Shown: positions 46,661-57,500 of the stretch, one piece after another | Numbering within the stretch: the stretch's first letter is position 1 | Layout: each line of letters starts with the position of its first letter | Origin: Poa pratensis | Lineage: Eukaryota; Streptophyta; Magnoliopsida; Poales; Poaceae | Assembly: GCA_947311845.1 (NCBI GenBank) | Contig: CAMZMU010000107.1 | Location: forward strand, 22,252,359 to 22,316,358 | DNA: 64,000 bases | Reading direction: 5' to 3' | Position numbers and translations under genes: made by a program | The notes under the pieces: model-generated | Seen by the model: only the letters and a program-made list of their open reading frames with translations | The model's database searches: none | What the model was told of the DNA's origin: nothing

Positions 46661-47075
46661 GGCGAGGGCGAAGAGGCGCGTGGTGTTCAAGATGTCGGAG
46701 GCTCTGAGCCCCTTGCGTCGCGCTGCGAGGGTCATGACGCGCATGTCATTCAAGACCTCCGAGCCCCTTGTGTGCCGGCCACCTTCCTCTTGAGGGGCTC
46801 GTGCCCCCATCGCTAGCCGCCAGCCTCTCAGCCTAGACCTGACCTACGCGTATGCGTCACGGAGACAACGACGCGTGGCTTCATCATGGAGTTTGTCAGT
46901 CTTCCTTGTGATCCATGCCCCTGGCAACGCGTGACGAGGTCGGGGAAGCGCTTGGCATCGTTGACCTCTGAAGCCCTTGCGACGTAGCGCGATGAAGCGG
47001 CATTGCCATCGGGTGGTGTCCTTCACGTCGGTCCTCAATGGCCGCGGTCTCCTGGTTACATGGCTTCTTGCTAGG

Positions 47076-47093
47076 TTCCCACAGACGGCGCCA
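47076..47093 (-). promoter_or_regulatory. Primer-binding site of the array-bearing element
   Basis: On the minus strand TGGCGCCGTCTGTGGGAA, two bases inside the 5' LTR (47096), identical to the Tat element's site at 27337-27354. Confidence 0.88.
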
Positions 47094-47095
47094 AC

Positions 47096-47826
47096 TGTCA
47101 TAGCGTAAAGGCTAGGCAGTAAACTTATGGTACCCCCGTGCAGGTGTAAGGACCTACGAGGGGTGCGCGGGTTGCAAGAGGCGGAGACACGCGGGCCGCG
47201 TCGACGCCCGACGCGAGGCCACCCTCCGATGGTACAAGACCAACAAACATGGCACACATTCAACAAAGCTCTCATATATTTCAGATTTTGGATCCCTCAA
47301 ATGGGTGAGGGCGTCCTCTATTTATAGGAAATGGAGAGAAGGGGTGTGAGATTACAAATACGCCCATCGGGCCATAACATAGGAGGAGGGGTACATCAGT
47401 CTTTACACAGAATCTTATGGGAATATTCCTCTTGAATATCCTGGCCAACTATCCTCCGTCGGGTAATGTTTGTCGGGTCGGACGGCACGGATGTGATGAC
47501 TTGTGCGTTGGGCGGGGCGTTCCTGGCGGTAGCATGCACGCTCTCTACGCCGCACGTACCCCTTTTGCCGTTGGGGGCGGAGGCCTGTCGGGGCGCCGAC
47601 GTCAAGGTGCTGGACGTGCGCCTGGCATCGCACCTCACCACGTGGGGGCTGAGTCCCGCCGGTTCCCCTGTTGGAGTACCCTCGACACACGCACCTCCCC
47701 TGCGTAGGGGGCGACCTCGATGGTACCGTCGACGCTGGGTAGGTCCTTGACGCGTCAAGCCCTGCGTCACGCGGGACATCTTGTGTCATGTCGTCCCAGG
47801 GGCAGCGCGAAAACCCTCCTCCAACA
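47096..47826 (-). repeat. 5' LTR (731 bp) of the array-bearing element
   Basis: Same length and ends as the partner at 41383, but starting TGTCATAGCG. A minus-strand TATA box (CTATAAATAG, plus strand 47318-47327) marks the promoter. Confidence 0.9.
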
Positions 47827-47949
47827 ATTGGGTATGAGATAGAACAATATAACCCAAATAACTTGTCTTGAGAGAATAAACGTGATGAAGATCCCTTAAT
47901 TCTTCATGATATAGCCAAGTCTCCAATGCCCTCCAACAACACCTATTGA

Positions 47950-50340
47950 TCAAGTTTTAGCTTGTTGGTCCCCAACCAAGTTGGGTCCTAAGAGGTTAGT
48001 CACAATAGACTTGGCAACCCAAATGGTGCTTTTCTTGACACCACTTTGAGCACCAACATATTTGGCAAACACATTGCCAACCTTATCCTTCCGAAGAGAA
48101 TAAACATCATCAATTATAATGGGATTGGATAAGGTACCATTAGTGCATGAAGAAGCAAAGTGGCCCTTCTCACGGCATATGTAGCAACGTTGGCTTCCTC
48201 CTTTCTTCTTAGTTGGAATCTCGACTTGAGGTGGGGTAGCTTGATTCTTCTTGGGAAGGGGCCTTGCTTTATCTTGAGGAACTTGAGTTTGAACTTGAGG
48301 CTGCTTCCCTTGTTGCTTCTCACTAAGAGGCTTCTTCTTCAAAGGGCAAGATCTAACATGGTGCCCTTCAACTTTGCACTTGAAGCAAACAATCTTGGCT
48401 GAATCCTTGACTTGTTCTTGGCCCTTGTTCTTCTTGATAGGCTTGGACTTGTTCTTGTTGTTGGAGTTGAATCCAAGTCCACTCTTGTCATTGGGTCGTC
48501 TTTGAACACTCAACACATTGTCAAGTGTGGACCTCCCAACATGACGCTTTTCCAAGTCTTTCTTCAAAGAAGTGACTTGGGCCTTGAGCTCTTTTAATTC
48601 CTCTACATGGTTAGTATCAACACAAACACTAGAGGAAGTAAATGCTTCATTGTTAGAGCAACAAGGCAAGGAAGGTAATTCATCACAAGATTTAGCAATA
48701 GTATCTGATGTAGAATTAATAGGACTAGCACATGGCAATAAAGCATTGTGAGAGGAAGTTGTGCCATTGTCCACATGGGGCTCACAAGATGTTACCTTTG
48801 ACATAATAGCCTCATGAGCTAAATTTAGCTTAGCATAGGATGCTAGAAGATCCTCATTAGAGCTAGAGAGCTTTTCATGACTTTCTTCCAATTTCCTATA
48901 CTTGCTAGTTAGCAACACAAGTTGAGCCCTTAGCTCAACATTCTCCTTCAAAATAGATGCTTCACGAGAAATGGAGTTAGTAGCACAAGCATCATCAATA
49001 TTAGAAATGGAAGAAGACAACTTGGCAAGCTCATCATTTTTAGATAGTTGAGTTTAGAGTTGATCATGAGACTTGATAAGGAGAGAGTGTTCACTTTCTA
49101 AAGCCTTGTGGGCTTTGTCAAGTCTCTCTATGTCATCAATTAGTCTAGCATTGCCAACACCAAATTCAACCTTTTCCTTTTTAAGCACTTTATATTTAGC
49201 AATAGCATGATCTATTTCCTTAATGATTTTAGCAATAATAAGATCATTTGTTTCATCAAGAGATTCAAGTTTCTCCTCAAGAGACACTCAAAACTCTTGT
49301 TCTTCCTCAAGAGCATTTTCTAAGGAAGCCTTTTCAATAGCATCCTCTCTCTCAATTTTATATCTCTCATCAATGATTTCCATACTCTTAATAGCATAAG
49401 AAATGATTTCACATAGAGGAGGGATAGCTTTGCTACCTTTGGGGAGAGCACCAAATACCATCTCACCCTTCTTTGTTAAGGATTCAACATCAATATGTTC
49501 TCCATAAGAATCCTCATCTACATCATCACAAGATATATTGGGATTCTAGGTAGGAGATACCTCCGAATCTCAAGCCATAAGGCACAAGTGAGAACCGGAG
49601 GGTGATGATGGAATAATACTTGAAGCTCCATTGGGATCCATGTCTTGTTCCAACAAATGTTGGGATTCCTCTACATTGTTAGCCACACAAATACTAGAGG
49701 ATATGGAAGCATTGGTTTCATGGCAACAAGACATAGGAAGCATATCATCATGAGATTTAGTTGAGCAACTATTACATGATATGCAAGGACTAGCAACACT
49801 AGCATGTAAAACATTTGGAGTGCTAGAAGTGTTTAAGTCCAAAGATAGAACATTGCAATGAGATAGGGATGAAGTATAGTCAATAGAAGATTCACCATCA
49901 ACAATGCAATTTCTATCACCACTCACCATATCATTACCTTGTGACAAATCACATGTTGGTGAAGTGGAAGAAGTTGTGAACTCGTCACGGCCGGAGGTGG
50001 AAGGAGAACAATCATCCTTAATAATGTTGGACACTTCATATTTATCTTGAAGCTTGGTCCAAAGCTCATGAGCGTTCCGATAAGGCATGATTGAATCAAG
50101 AACTACATCGCTCACAACATAGATAAGACCATTAGATATAAGAGTATCGAGATAAGAGTTTTCCTCATCCTCTAAAGATAGCTTTTGGGAATCCTTTGGA
50201 GAAGAAAAACCCATATCTACAATTCTCTTAAAATTTGGGTCTATATTCTTAAGAAGGTTAAGCATGCGAATTTTCCAAACATCATAATTTGTGCCATCAA
50301 ATATAAAAATGGGATCGTGCACTCAATCTCTAAACGACAT
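47950..50340 (-). pseudogene. gag: Sirevirus gag, interrupted by five stop codons
   Basis: One continuous minus-strand frame runs from the ATG at 50340 to the natural end at 47950 (about 797 codons). It starts MSFRD, meets a stop, then continues with the copia Gag N-terminus (PIFIFDGTNYDVWKIRMLNL, HELWTKLQDKYEV). A Ser/Cys-rich linker is followed by a long coiled coil (about 49290-48560, KENVELRAQLVLLTSKYRKL) and two zinc knuckles of the CX2CX4HX4C type (CFKCKVEGHHVRSC and CYICREKGHFASSC) near the C-terminus. In-frame stops lie at about 50325, 49570, 49545, 49290 and 49053, each being a triplet that one C-to-T change could create (TGA, TGA, TAG, TGA, TAA). There is no frameshift. Two knuckles and a coiled coil suit Sirevirus Gag. 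The gene is dead by point mutation. Confidence 0.85.
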
Positions 50341-50380
50341 CTTTACTCTCTAGGCGGTAAATCCCAAAAGGAGAGCCGAG

Positions 50381-50392
50381 GCTCTGATACCA
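50381..50392 (-). promoter_or_regulatory. Primer-binding site of the Sirevirus element
   Basis: On the minus strand TGGTATCAGAGC, complementary to initiator Met-tRNA, two bases inside the 5' LTR (50395). Confidence 0.9.
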
Positions 50393-50394
50393 AT

Positions 50395-52532
50395 TGAAAG
50401 GACAAGGATGTCGCCTAGAGGGGGGTGAATAGGCGATTAAAACTTTTCCAGTTTAGACTTGATAATTGCGGAATAAAACTAGGTGTTTAAATTAACAAGC
50501 AAACAACTTAAATATACTAGGCTCACCTATGTGCACCAACAAATTATGCTAAGCAAGACAAGCAACAAAGTGATAGCAATATAAAATACTTCAAGCACGA
50601 AGGCTATCACAATGTAAAGTGCATAAGTAGAAAGCTCGGATATAGAAATAACCGAGGCACACGGAGACGAGGATGTATTCCCTAGTTCCACCTTTTTAGG
50701 GGAGTACGTCTCGTTGGAGAGGTGTGAGACCACCACAACAGGTTGGTCTCAACGCCACAACAGGCTCACCGTCTTCTCCGATGAACCGCACTACAAAGGA
50801 TTGGTTCACCTTCCACTATCGGAATCCTTCGAGGCGGAAACCGGAACCTTTACAACAACTACCCGAGGCACAAACCACAACTGGATTGGGGGCTCTCGGA
50901 TGGCTACAAGTGACCACAAAAGGTCTCAACCACCACAACGGCGTCTAGGGTCCAAAGACCCAAGAGTAACAAGCTCACAAACTTTCAACTTCCACGAATC
51001 CTCGTGGAGAGCACAAACCGATGCACAAATGCAATGGCAAGAGCACCAAGTGCTCAAATCCTTCACTCTCAAATCCCACCAAAGACAACTAATGCTTATG
51101 GGGGAGAAGAGAGGAAGAACAAAGAAGAACCCAACAAATGGAAATCGAAGATCAAGATCTACTAGGTTCCCCTCACTTAGAGGAGGAATGAATTGGTGGA
51201 ATTGTAGATCTAGATCTCCTCTCACTTTTTCCCTCAAAGATATGCAAGAATCATGGGAGGGATTGAGAGATGGGCAAGCTTTCCAAGGTCAACAATGGAG
51301 GAGAGAGAGGGAAAAAAACGAGCTCCAAGTGGTGGGTGTCATTGGGGAAGAAGACCCCCTTTAAAAGGGCCCCCAAAATCCAACCGTTACATGCAAAAAA
51401 CGCGAGTCCAGCCTTGGCCGGCCTTGGATCCGGCAAGGCTGGCCTAAAGGCTGGCCAACGACCAGAGAGGATTGGACTTGGGCCGGCCTTGGGCCGGCCT
51501 CCAGAAAATTCAGAAATCAACGACACCAAAACGGACAAAACTTTCGCATATATATGAACTCTGTTTTCGATGTTCTTGGGCTCATTGAAATCACCACAAC
51601 GAGGTTTACAAGATCATCCAGAGAAATATCATTTTTCAACAAGGGAGGATAAAACCAAATGATGAAAAGTAAACCTTTCTATTAAAGGACAACCGGTAAA
51701 TCCTCCACCACCAAGAAACCAACAAGTTTTTCATCAAGACTCCGTTTTCTATGATCTTAGGCTTGTTTCGAAGATAATCACAAGCCCTACAAGATCATGC
51801 ATATACATATCATAGTCCATAATGTGAGGAGGAAATCACAAGGAGAGAGTTTGACCTCTCTAGAAAAGATAAGTTGGTAAAACCTCCAACATAAAAAACG
51901 CAACAAGATATGCATATGAAATCCGTTTTTGATGAACTAGAGCTTGGTATGGAGATAAACACAAGCTCTAAATTCTCACATGGATAAAAGACAAATAACA
52001 ACCAAGAAAGATGATATGCCACGTATGCAAAGGTTTGAGCTCTCCACAAAGATGCGATCAAGTAACTCACTTGAGAGCCCCTCTTGATAGTACGCCGTCT
52101 ATCCTATAACCCGGTCTCCCACTAACACCATGAGACCGGTAAAATAGAAAACCTATCAAGATCATACCTTTGCCTTGCGCATTCCACTTGAGCTAGATAA
52201 AGATGATCTTGACTCCCTCAAGTTGGATCACCTTTCTTGATTGTGCTTGCTAGCACATGCTTGATGAAGATTTCAAATACTCCCCCATACTCCGTTATGG
52301 GAAAGCCTTGCTAAGCTCCGTCTTCATGTATCCACTTGCACTTCATCTTCTTCTCTTGATATATATGATGGCTTGAATATTACTTTGGTCATCACTTTAT
52401 CTTCTAGAGTCCAACACATGAACTCCAATCTTTCCCATGGACAAGATCTATACGGATATCTCAATGAAAACATTAGTCCATAGAGATTGTCATTAATTAC
52501 CAAAACCACACATGAGGGCACATGCACTTTCA
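50395..52532 (-). repeat. Sirevirus 5' LTR (2138 bp), uninterrupted
   Basis: Plus-strand ends TGAAAGGACAAGG and ...ATGCACTTTCA. It is the complete counterpart of the split LTR at 12311-29308 and shows exactly where the nested solo LTR entered (after GCTCCGT at about 52321). GC-rich palindromic GGCCGGCCTTG motifs cluster at 51400-51500. Open frames within it are not genes. Confidence 0.92.
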
Positions 52533-52537
52533 GGTGG

Positions 52538-53935
52538 CCAGTGAAGTGTTTCATATGAGGTAGGGTTGGGATCCTATGAATTTTTGAATTATTGATGTAG
52601 GAATTTGAAAGGGTTACATATGAGTCTTGTCATATTGTTGTGTGCTGAAGTTTTGGGGTTGAGAGTTCATCAAATATCCTGGCATGTTGTTGTTTCATAT
52701 GAGTTCCGCCTATATAATGGACCCGAGCCCAAGTGGGTCGGGTTGACAACTCCTGTGAAGTGAGCTAAACTTTGGATCTCTGATCCATTCATATACGGAA
52801 ATTTTCACTCTAGCCATTATCTAAGTTCATGAGGGTGATCGAATTTGTTTGAGCACCAAATAAGAGCAAGTTTGAACCAACAAGAATTGCTTCTTACTCT
52901 TAAAGATTTCACATCTCTTTAACGATTAAATGTCGACAGGTTGAGCATCCAATGTGTAGATTTGCGTGACAAATGGTGTAAAGGTTTTTGATTGCATTTC
53001 AAAATCAGCTGGAGTGCTCGAGTCGACCTGGCGGAGCTTGGCTAGCGGAGAAAACGACTAAATCCGCGAGACTGGGTGCATGCGTGTATATCATCTCCAA
53101 ACAAAGACATATAGCTGGTACCAACAGTTTGAAAACTGGGTAACAAATAGGTGTCTTCGTTCCTTCTCCTTATAATGCGTTTATATTCTTGATTATGTTC
53201 ATCATTCATTTGTTGTTCTTCACCTCTTTCGTTGACATTAGACTTTCTCCCAACAAACTTGTTCTTATTTTTTGTATCCTCCTCAATCTCACATACTGAG
53301 AAATTGCTTGTGTATCTCGTTATACGTGTCTACAGATTTAGTGCTTAAGTTGCTACATCTCTTTCTTATAAGAAGTCTGCTTATATCTATTGTTTCAACC
53401 TTGCACTGTTTCAGGTCTCTAGTTTTGTTATTTCTTGTTGAAACTCCTCTAATCATAATTGTTTCCATTTTTATTAGAGAAAATTTCATAAACAACTATT
53501 AACTGCCTCTCTAGTCGTATATCTAGATCCTTCATTTTGTCCAGCTGGAGCTGGTGGATAGTAGATGCTCGCGTTGTTTGTTAGGTGGGTTAGTTTCTGT
53601 TAGGACGTAAAAAATCCTAGCGAGCATTCGGTTTGTAGCTGATAACCTTATAATTGTTTATCAGTTTTAGAGATGAAATCTGGAGCATTGCTCATGTTAT
53701 CGAAAAAGCAGGACGCTAGCTGTCGAAGGATAGTTCTCACGATCCCCCGGCAATTTTACTTCTGGGGATCAGAAACAAGTTTATTTGTTTGGTAGACGGT
53801 GCAGATCAACATGTTTGAGTCGTAGACAATGTATATGTAGATTAGACAAACTTTATTCATGGAGTGGCTACAAAACTAGTATAAAGGCTATCTCCGCGAG
53901 TTGTAGGAGGTCTCGTTCGGATATTATAGATGTGA
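52538..53935. other. Intergenic DNA right of the Sirevirus
   Basis: This is the other side of the Sirevirus target site. I see no gene, splice pattern or transposon ends in this AT-rich stretch. Confidence 0.5.
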
Positions 53936-54049
53936 TGTAACACCCCGAGCCACCCCCCGACCGGGCCTGTCACCCCTGGCAGCTCTCTAGGATCTTTAGA
54001 CTAGCCCCACAGATCAATACTGGTCTTTTCTGCGTACTTTGTGCTCACT

Positions 54050-54117
54050 CCTGCGCTCCCGGGAAGGACTTCCCGGTCGGTCACCCATCCTCAAATCGCT
54101 CCGGGCCAAGCATGCTT
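54050..54117 (-). other. 5S-like segment of the left Cassandra LTR (C box kept, A box damaged)
   Basis: On the minus strand it keeps the C-box region GGATGGGTGACC and the following CCGGGAAGTCC part of 5S rRNA. The upstream GAACTCCGAGGTTAAG portion has been lost by a deletion joining ...GGAAAG to CATGCTTGG. Confidence 0.75.
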
Positions 54118-54459
54118 TCCGGAAAAGAAGTTGCAACTTGTTGATATGAGTATTCTATCAAACCTATTAAGCACTGAGCCAAGATCTCACATCCTCCCCC
54201 CTTTAGAAGACCGACGCCGCCGTCGGTCAGCCCCTAGTCCAGGAACTTCCCCTCTTGGCACCCGTCCATGCGTCCAGTGTCGGCACATGTCTACATGACC
54301 GCGCTCTGACCGGCACACGCGCGAGTTACCGCGGGGGTCAGCGCTGATACCAAATGTAACACCCCGAGCTACCCCCGGGCCTGTCACCCCTGGCAGCTCT
54401 CTATGATATCTAGACTAGTCCCCCAGATCAACACTGGTCTTTTGTGCGCACTTTGTCCT

Positions 54460-54523
54460 CACCCATCCTCAAATCGCTCCGGGCCAAGCACGCTTAACCT
54501 CGGAGTTCTTTTCAGATGAGCTT
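54460..54523 (-). other. 5S-like segment of the right Cassandra LTR (A box kept, C box truncated)
   Basis: On the minus strand it keeps ACTCCGAGGTTAAGCGTGCT (A-box region) but ends within GGATGGGTGA, where the rest of the 5S sequence (the CCGGGAAGTCC part) is deleted. It is the reverse of the damage in the left LTR. Confidence 0.75.
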
Positions 54524-54597
54524 CCGGAAAAGAAGTTGCAACTTGTTAATATGAGTATTATATCAATCCTATTTAGCCCTGAGCCAGGGATCTCACG

Positions 54598-57500
54598 TGT
54601 ATCTAGGGTTAGAACTACGGTTTTATAGAGATGTGTGGGCAAAGCTTCGGCGTGTAATGAGCGTGGAGGTCTTGATGGGGTCCTTCGGTATATATATGTG
54701 GAGAAGATGTCCGAGCCTTGTACATCTAGGGTTTCCTCTTGCCTTGTACATGAAGTTTTGATCTCGTAGCCTTCCTTCAATATAGCCTGTAGCGAGGTAA
54801 TCTCAAGAGAGACTTGGTGCAGCACGGCAGGTTGGTCAGTGGAGAAGCTTATAGAGGCGAGCTACCGGCCGGGGGAGTCTTGAACGTCGTGGGTTGAATG
54901 TGGTGCAACCCCATAGGGTTACAGCCTAAACCCACTCATCTGCGACACTTGCGAGTTGGTAGGGTAGAATACTGAAAAGCTTAGACCTCTCATAGTGAAT
55001 CGCATGTATAATGGAGACCATGTTGGCAAAAAGCTCATCTAAGACAACATATAATGAAAAGAGAGATAATAGTATCATGTTATGTTACGGTATAATGCAC
55101 ATAAAATTCAATAATTTAATGTCATCTATATATTGTACACATTGCACTGAGATTATACAAATAAATAAATAGGCTAAGACTATACTATCATATCATACTG
55201 AACATTATCGGGGTTGTATTATACACTAGTTTCATACGTTTATCCCACTCCTTGCTTTTTTCCATGTTTGTGGTAATAGTGATTTGTGTAGATGTTTCTA
55301 CTATCTGTATAGTACATGGTTATATCATCAAGTTTCAGTATATCCTCAGTATTGTTTACGTCATGCTCATGATATATGCTTGGATTAATTTAATCGAACA
55401 ATTGATTATATTCTCAACAGACTATACTATCATATCATACTACACATTATCGGGTTGTATTAACATTAGTATCATGTGTATGATACTCGTGAATTATACT
55501 CCGCACTGCGACTAATCTTACCAGACTAATCTTACCAGAGATGGGCAATCATGAGGCCTGAAACCCATGTCGTTGTCTACCTGCTGGAAAGCAACGAGTG
55601 CATGCGTGGTGCTGCGCTGGCGCGCTGCTGTCTGGTCCAAACTGGTGGAGTGCAAAGTAAATGCAGCGTAACCTGCAATGACCATAACCTGATCTTAAGC
55701 TTAACAAAAGTTCACATGGGGCGGCCGGCAAACCCTGGCGATCTAACTTGGGCCTGACATTACAGTACCACATGTCTCCTCTACTAAACCAGTTAATAAT
55801 CACCATCTGAGAAAAAGTCATTAGAGTTTGCAAGCAAGACCCCTAGGTAAACTTGTAGTAGTAACCCGATGGCTCGAATTCAAGCAATGGAATCTTGCTC
55901 AGATACGCATGCAGAGTCGAGCTGTGACGAGATGAAAAGCTCCGAGGTCCGAATCATGGGGAGGAAGAAGACGAGTACAATACAAACCGCAGTGCACTGA
56001 TGAGAAAAGAGCTCCCTTGTCCTTAGTAGTATCAACCAAGGAAGGCTGCAACCTTTTGCTCTCGTCTCATCGGGAGGAAAAGTGAGTGAAGCGTGTGCGG
56101 GGGCCGGGGGCCAAGCAGAATGCATGCCCTGCCCCTATCATCGGGTAACACTCTGTATTGCACACTAGCAACCGATGGGTATGGCCATCTCCTGACCTCC
56201 GCAGCTGCTTGCAAAGTGGGGTAATAATGCAAACCCTTTTCGATGGTGAAAAGCTAGGAGAGAGGCATTTTATTTATGCATGGCCTTGATATACTACTGT
56301 TTGTTTCTGTTTTCCTTCACTCACAGAGTCTGCCTCACAGGGCGGTTTTAGCAAAGTATGCAGGAAACGATGCCTTGGACTCGGCTCGGTTACGTGTTGA
56401 TATAGGCGCAATAGGCATAGCAGTAATTACATGAGATTTGGCTTCAAAATTCGAACCCCAAGGTTGATGTGATGGGTCCCACGCAAAAGGCAGATATGAA
56501 TGCATGGATCGATACTTTGCCCCATCTAATTAAAGATGGCAGAAGAAAACAGAGATGGGAACATACTAAAAATTCTTGAGATGAGGTGAGGGTAAAGTTG
56601 GCATTGCTCATGTCTAACCACGAGCATCCACACGTCTGGATCAATCACAATCAGCGAGAAAGGGAGAGGGAAGAAGAGAAGTGGCAACGTAAAAGGTGGC
56701 GCTTTCGCTCGGAGAAGCACACATGTAGAAAAGATGACCAAATATGGGTGGTCATATATACGTGTAATCGGCCAATCTTTCTTGCGTGATCGGCCAATCT
56801 TTATTGCGCGCGCGTAGGGCAAACGCTTCCTCTAGCTCCTTTTCGCGCAAGATCTTTTACGTGCGGAACGAAAGAATTGAGTGCTCATCATCATCATCAT
56901 GCTCTTGGAAAAGCTATTGTGCCCTGAGGGCGACGGAGGGGGACCGATTATGTTGTGTGTGTAGTGTAGAGATTTACCTTACTTTATTTATGCAAGAAGA
57001 CACCTCCGCAATCTCGTCTCCTGTCACTCGTTCTTTCGTGGTCCTCCTCTCGCTGGCTGGCTGCTCGTTCTTCCAGTGCCCCGGCCTTTGGAGTAGTAGT
57101 AGGTTGGCCACTTGTAGCCAAACAGAAACGCGCGGAAACAACGCTCTAAAATTAAGTCGAGTAGTAAAAATCGGGGATTGATCATACAGATGTAGTAGTA
57201 TTCCCGTTCACAAAGGACAAACGAGTTTGTTCTTTCCATTTTATTTTCTCAGATGGTCACAAGTTAGCTAAACAGGCCAAGAGACGCGACGTCGCGTATA
57301 GCTTTCACGGCCCACGCGCCCTTCGGCGGAATTGTGGCACACCAAACACTCAAACAGCAAGAACCAGAGATCGGCGGGCGAGTGCCTGTCCCTGTTCTTG
57401 CCCGTTCCCGTCACGGTTTTGCGCTTGCTTGGGTCAATGCTAACGCCTATCAACCTCAGCTTGGATCCGGCCAATCTTCCTGGCGCCGTCCCCCACGTGG

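Larger units (their letters stand above)
41383..47826 (-). mobile_element. Non-autonomous Tat-like LTR element with internal tandem arrays, 6.4 kb
   Basis: Both 731-bp LTRs are present (41383-42113 and 47096-47826), flanked by ATTGG (41378-41382 and 47827-47831). The primer site TGGCGCCGTCTGTGGGAA (47093-47076) is the same as that of the Tat element at 14544, and both elements begin TGTCGT or TGTCAT, so a Tat-lineage partner probably supplied its enzymes. The 5-kb interior has no gag or pol frame. It is filled with GC-rich tandem repeats: a 109-bp array, a 43-bp array and a return of the 109-bp repeat. The LTRs differ by about nine substitutions (eight transitions), roughly 1.2%, which at 1.3e-8 per site per year is about half a million years. 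Confidence 0.9.
12311..52532 (-). mobile_element. Sirevirus (SIRE/Maximus-like) Ty1/copia element, host of nested insertions
   Basis: One old copia element is spread over 40 kb because other elements inserted into it. It is bounded by the 5-bp duplication GGTGG (12306-12310 and 52533-52537). On the minus strand the order is 5' LTR (52532-50395), Met-tRNA primer site (50392-50381), gag pseudogene (50340-47950), a long non-coding interior, polypurine tract (about 29325-29309) and 3' LTR (29308-12311, interrupted). After removing insertions the interior is about 6.5 kb. I see no integrase, reverse transcriptase or RNase H anywhere in it, so this is a pol-less, non-autonomous member that needed enzymes in trans. 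LTRs of about 2.1 kb, a long Gag with coiled coil and two zinc knuckles, and the primer site support the Sirevirus lineage. Confidence 0.9.
53936..54597 (-). mobile_element. Cassandra TRIM retrotransposon (5S rRNA-derived)
   Basis: A miniature LTR element with LTRs at 53936-54191 (256 bp) and 54355-54597 (243 bp) and a 163-bp interior holding a purine tract (complement of CCTCCCCCCTTT, next to 54191) and a primer site (minus-strand TGGTATCAGCGC, 54341-54352, one base off the Met-tRNA consensus). The LTRs carry 5S rRNA-like sequence on the minus strand, with ACTCCGAGGTTAAGCGTGCT and GGATGGGTGACC, the hallmark of Cassandra, which uses the 5S internal RNA polymerase III promoter. It encodes no protein. 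Flanks (TGTGA left, TGTAT right) match only partly as a target duplication, and the last LTR base is changed (TCTCACG for TCTCACA), so the copy is old. Confidence 0.88.

Noticed and set aside
54187..54387. Short minus-strand open frame within the Cassandra element
   Set aside because: Cassandra elements do not code for proteins; the frame spans the interior and primer site.
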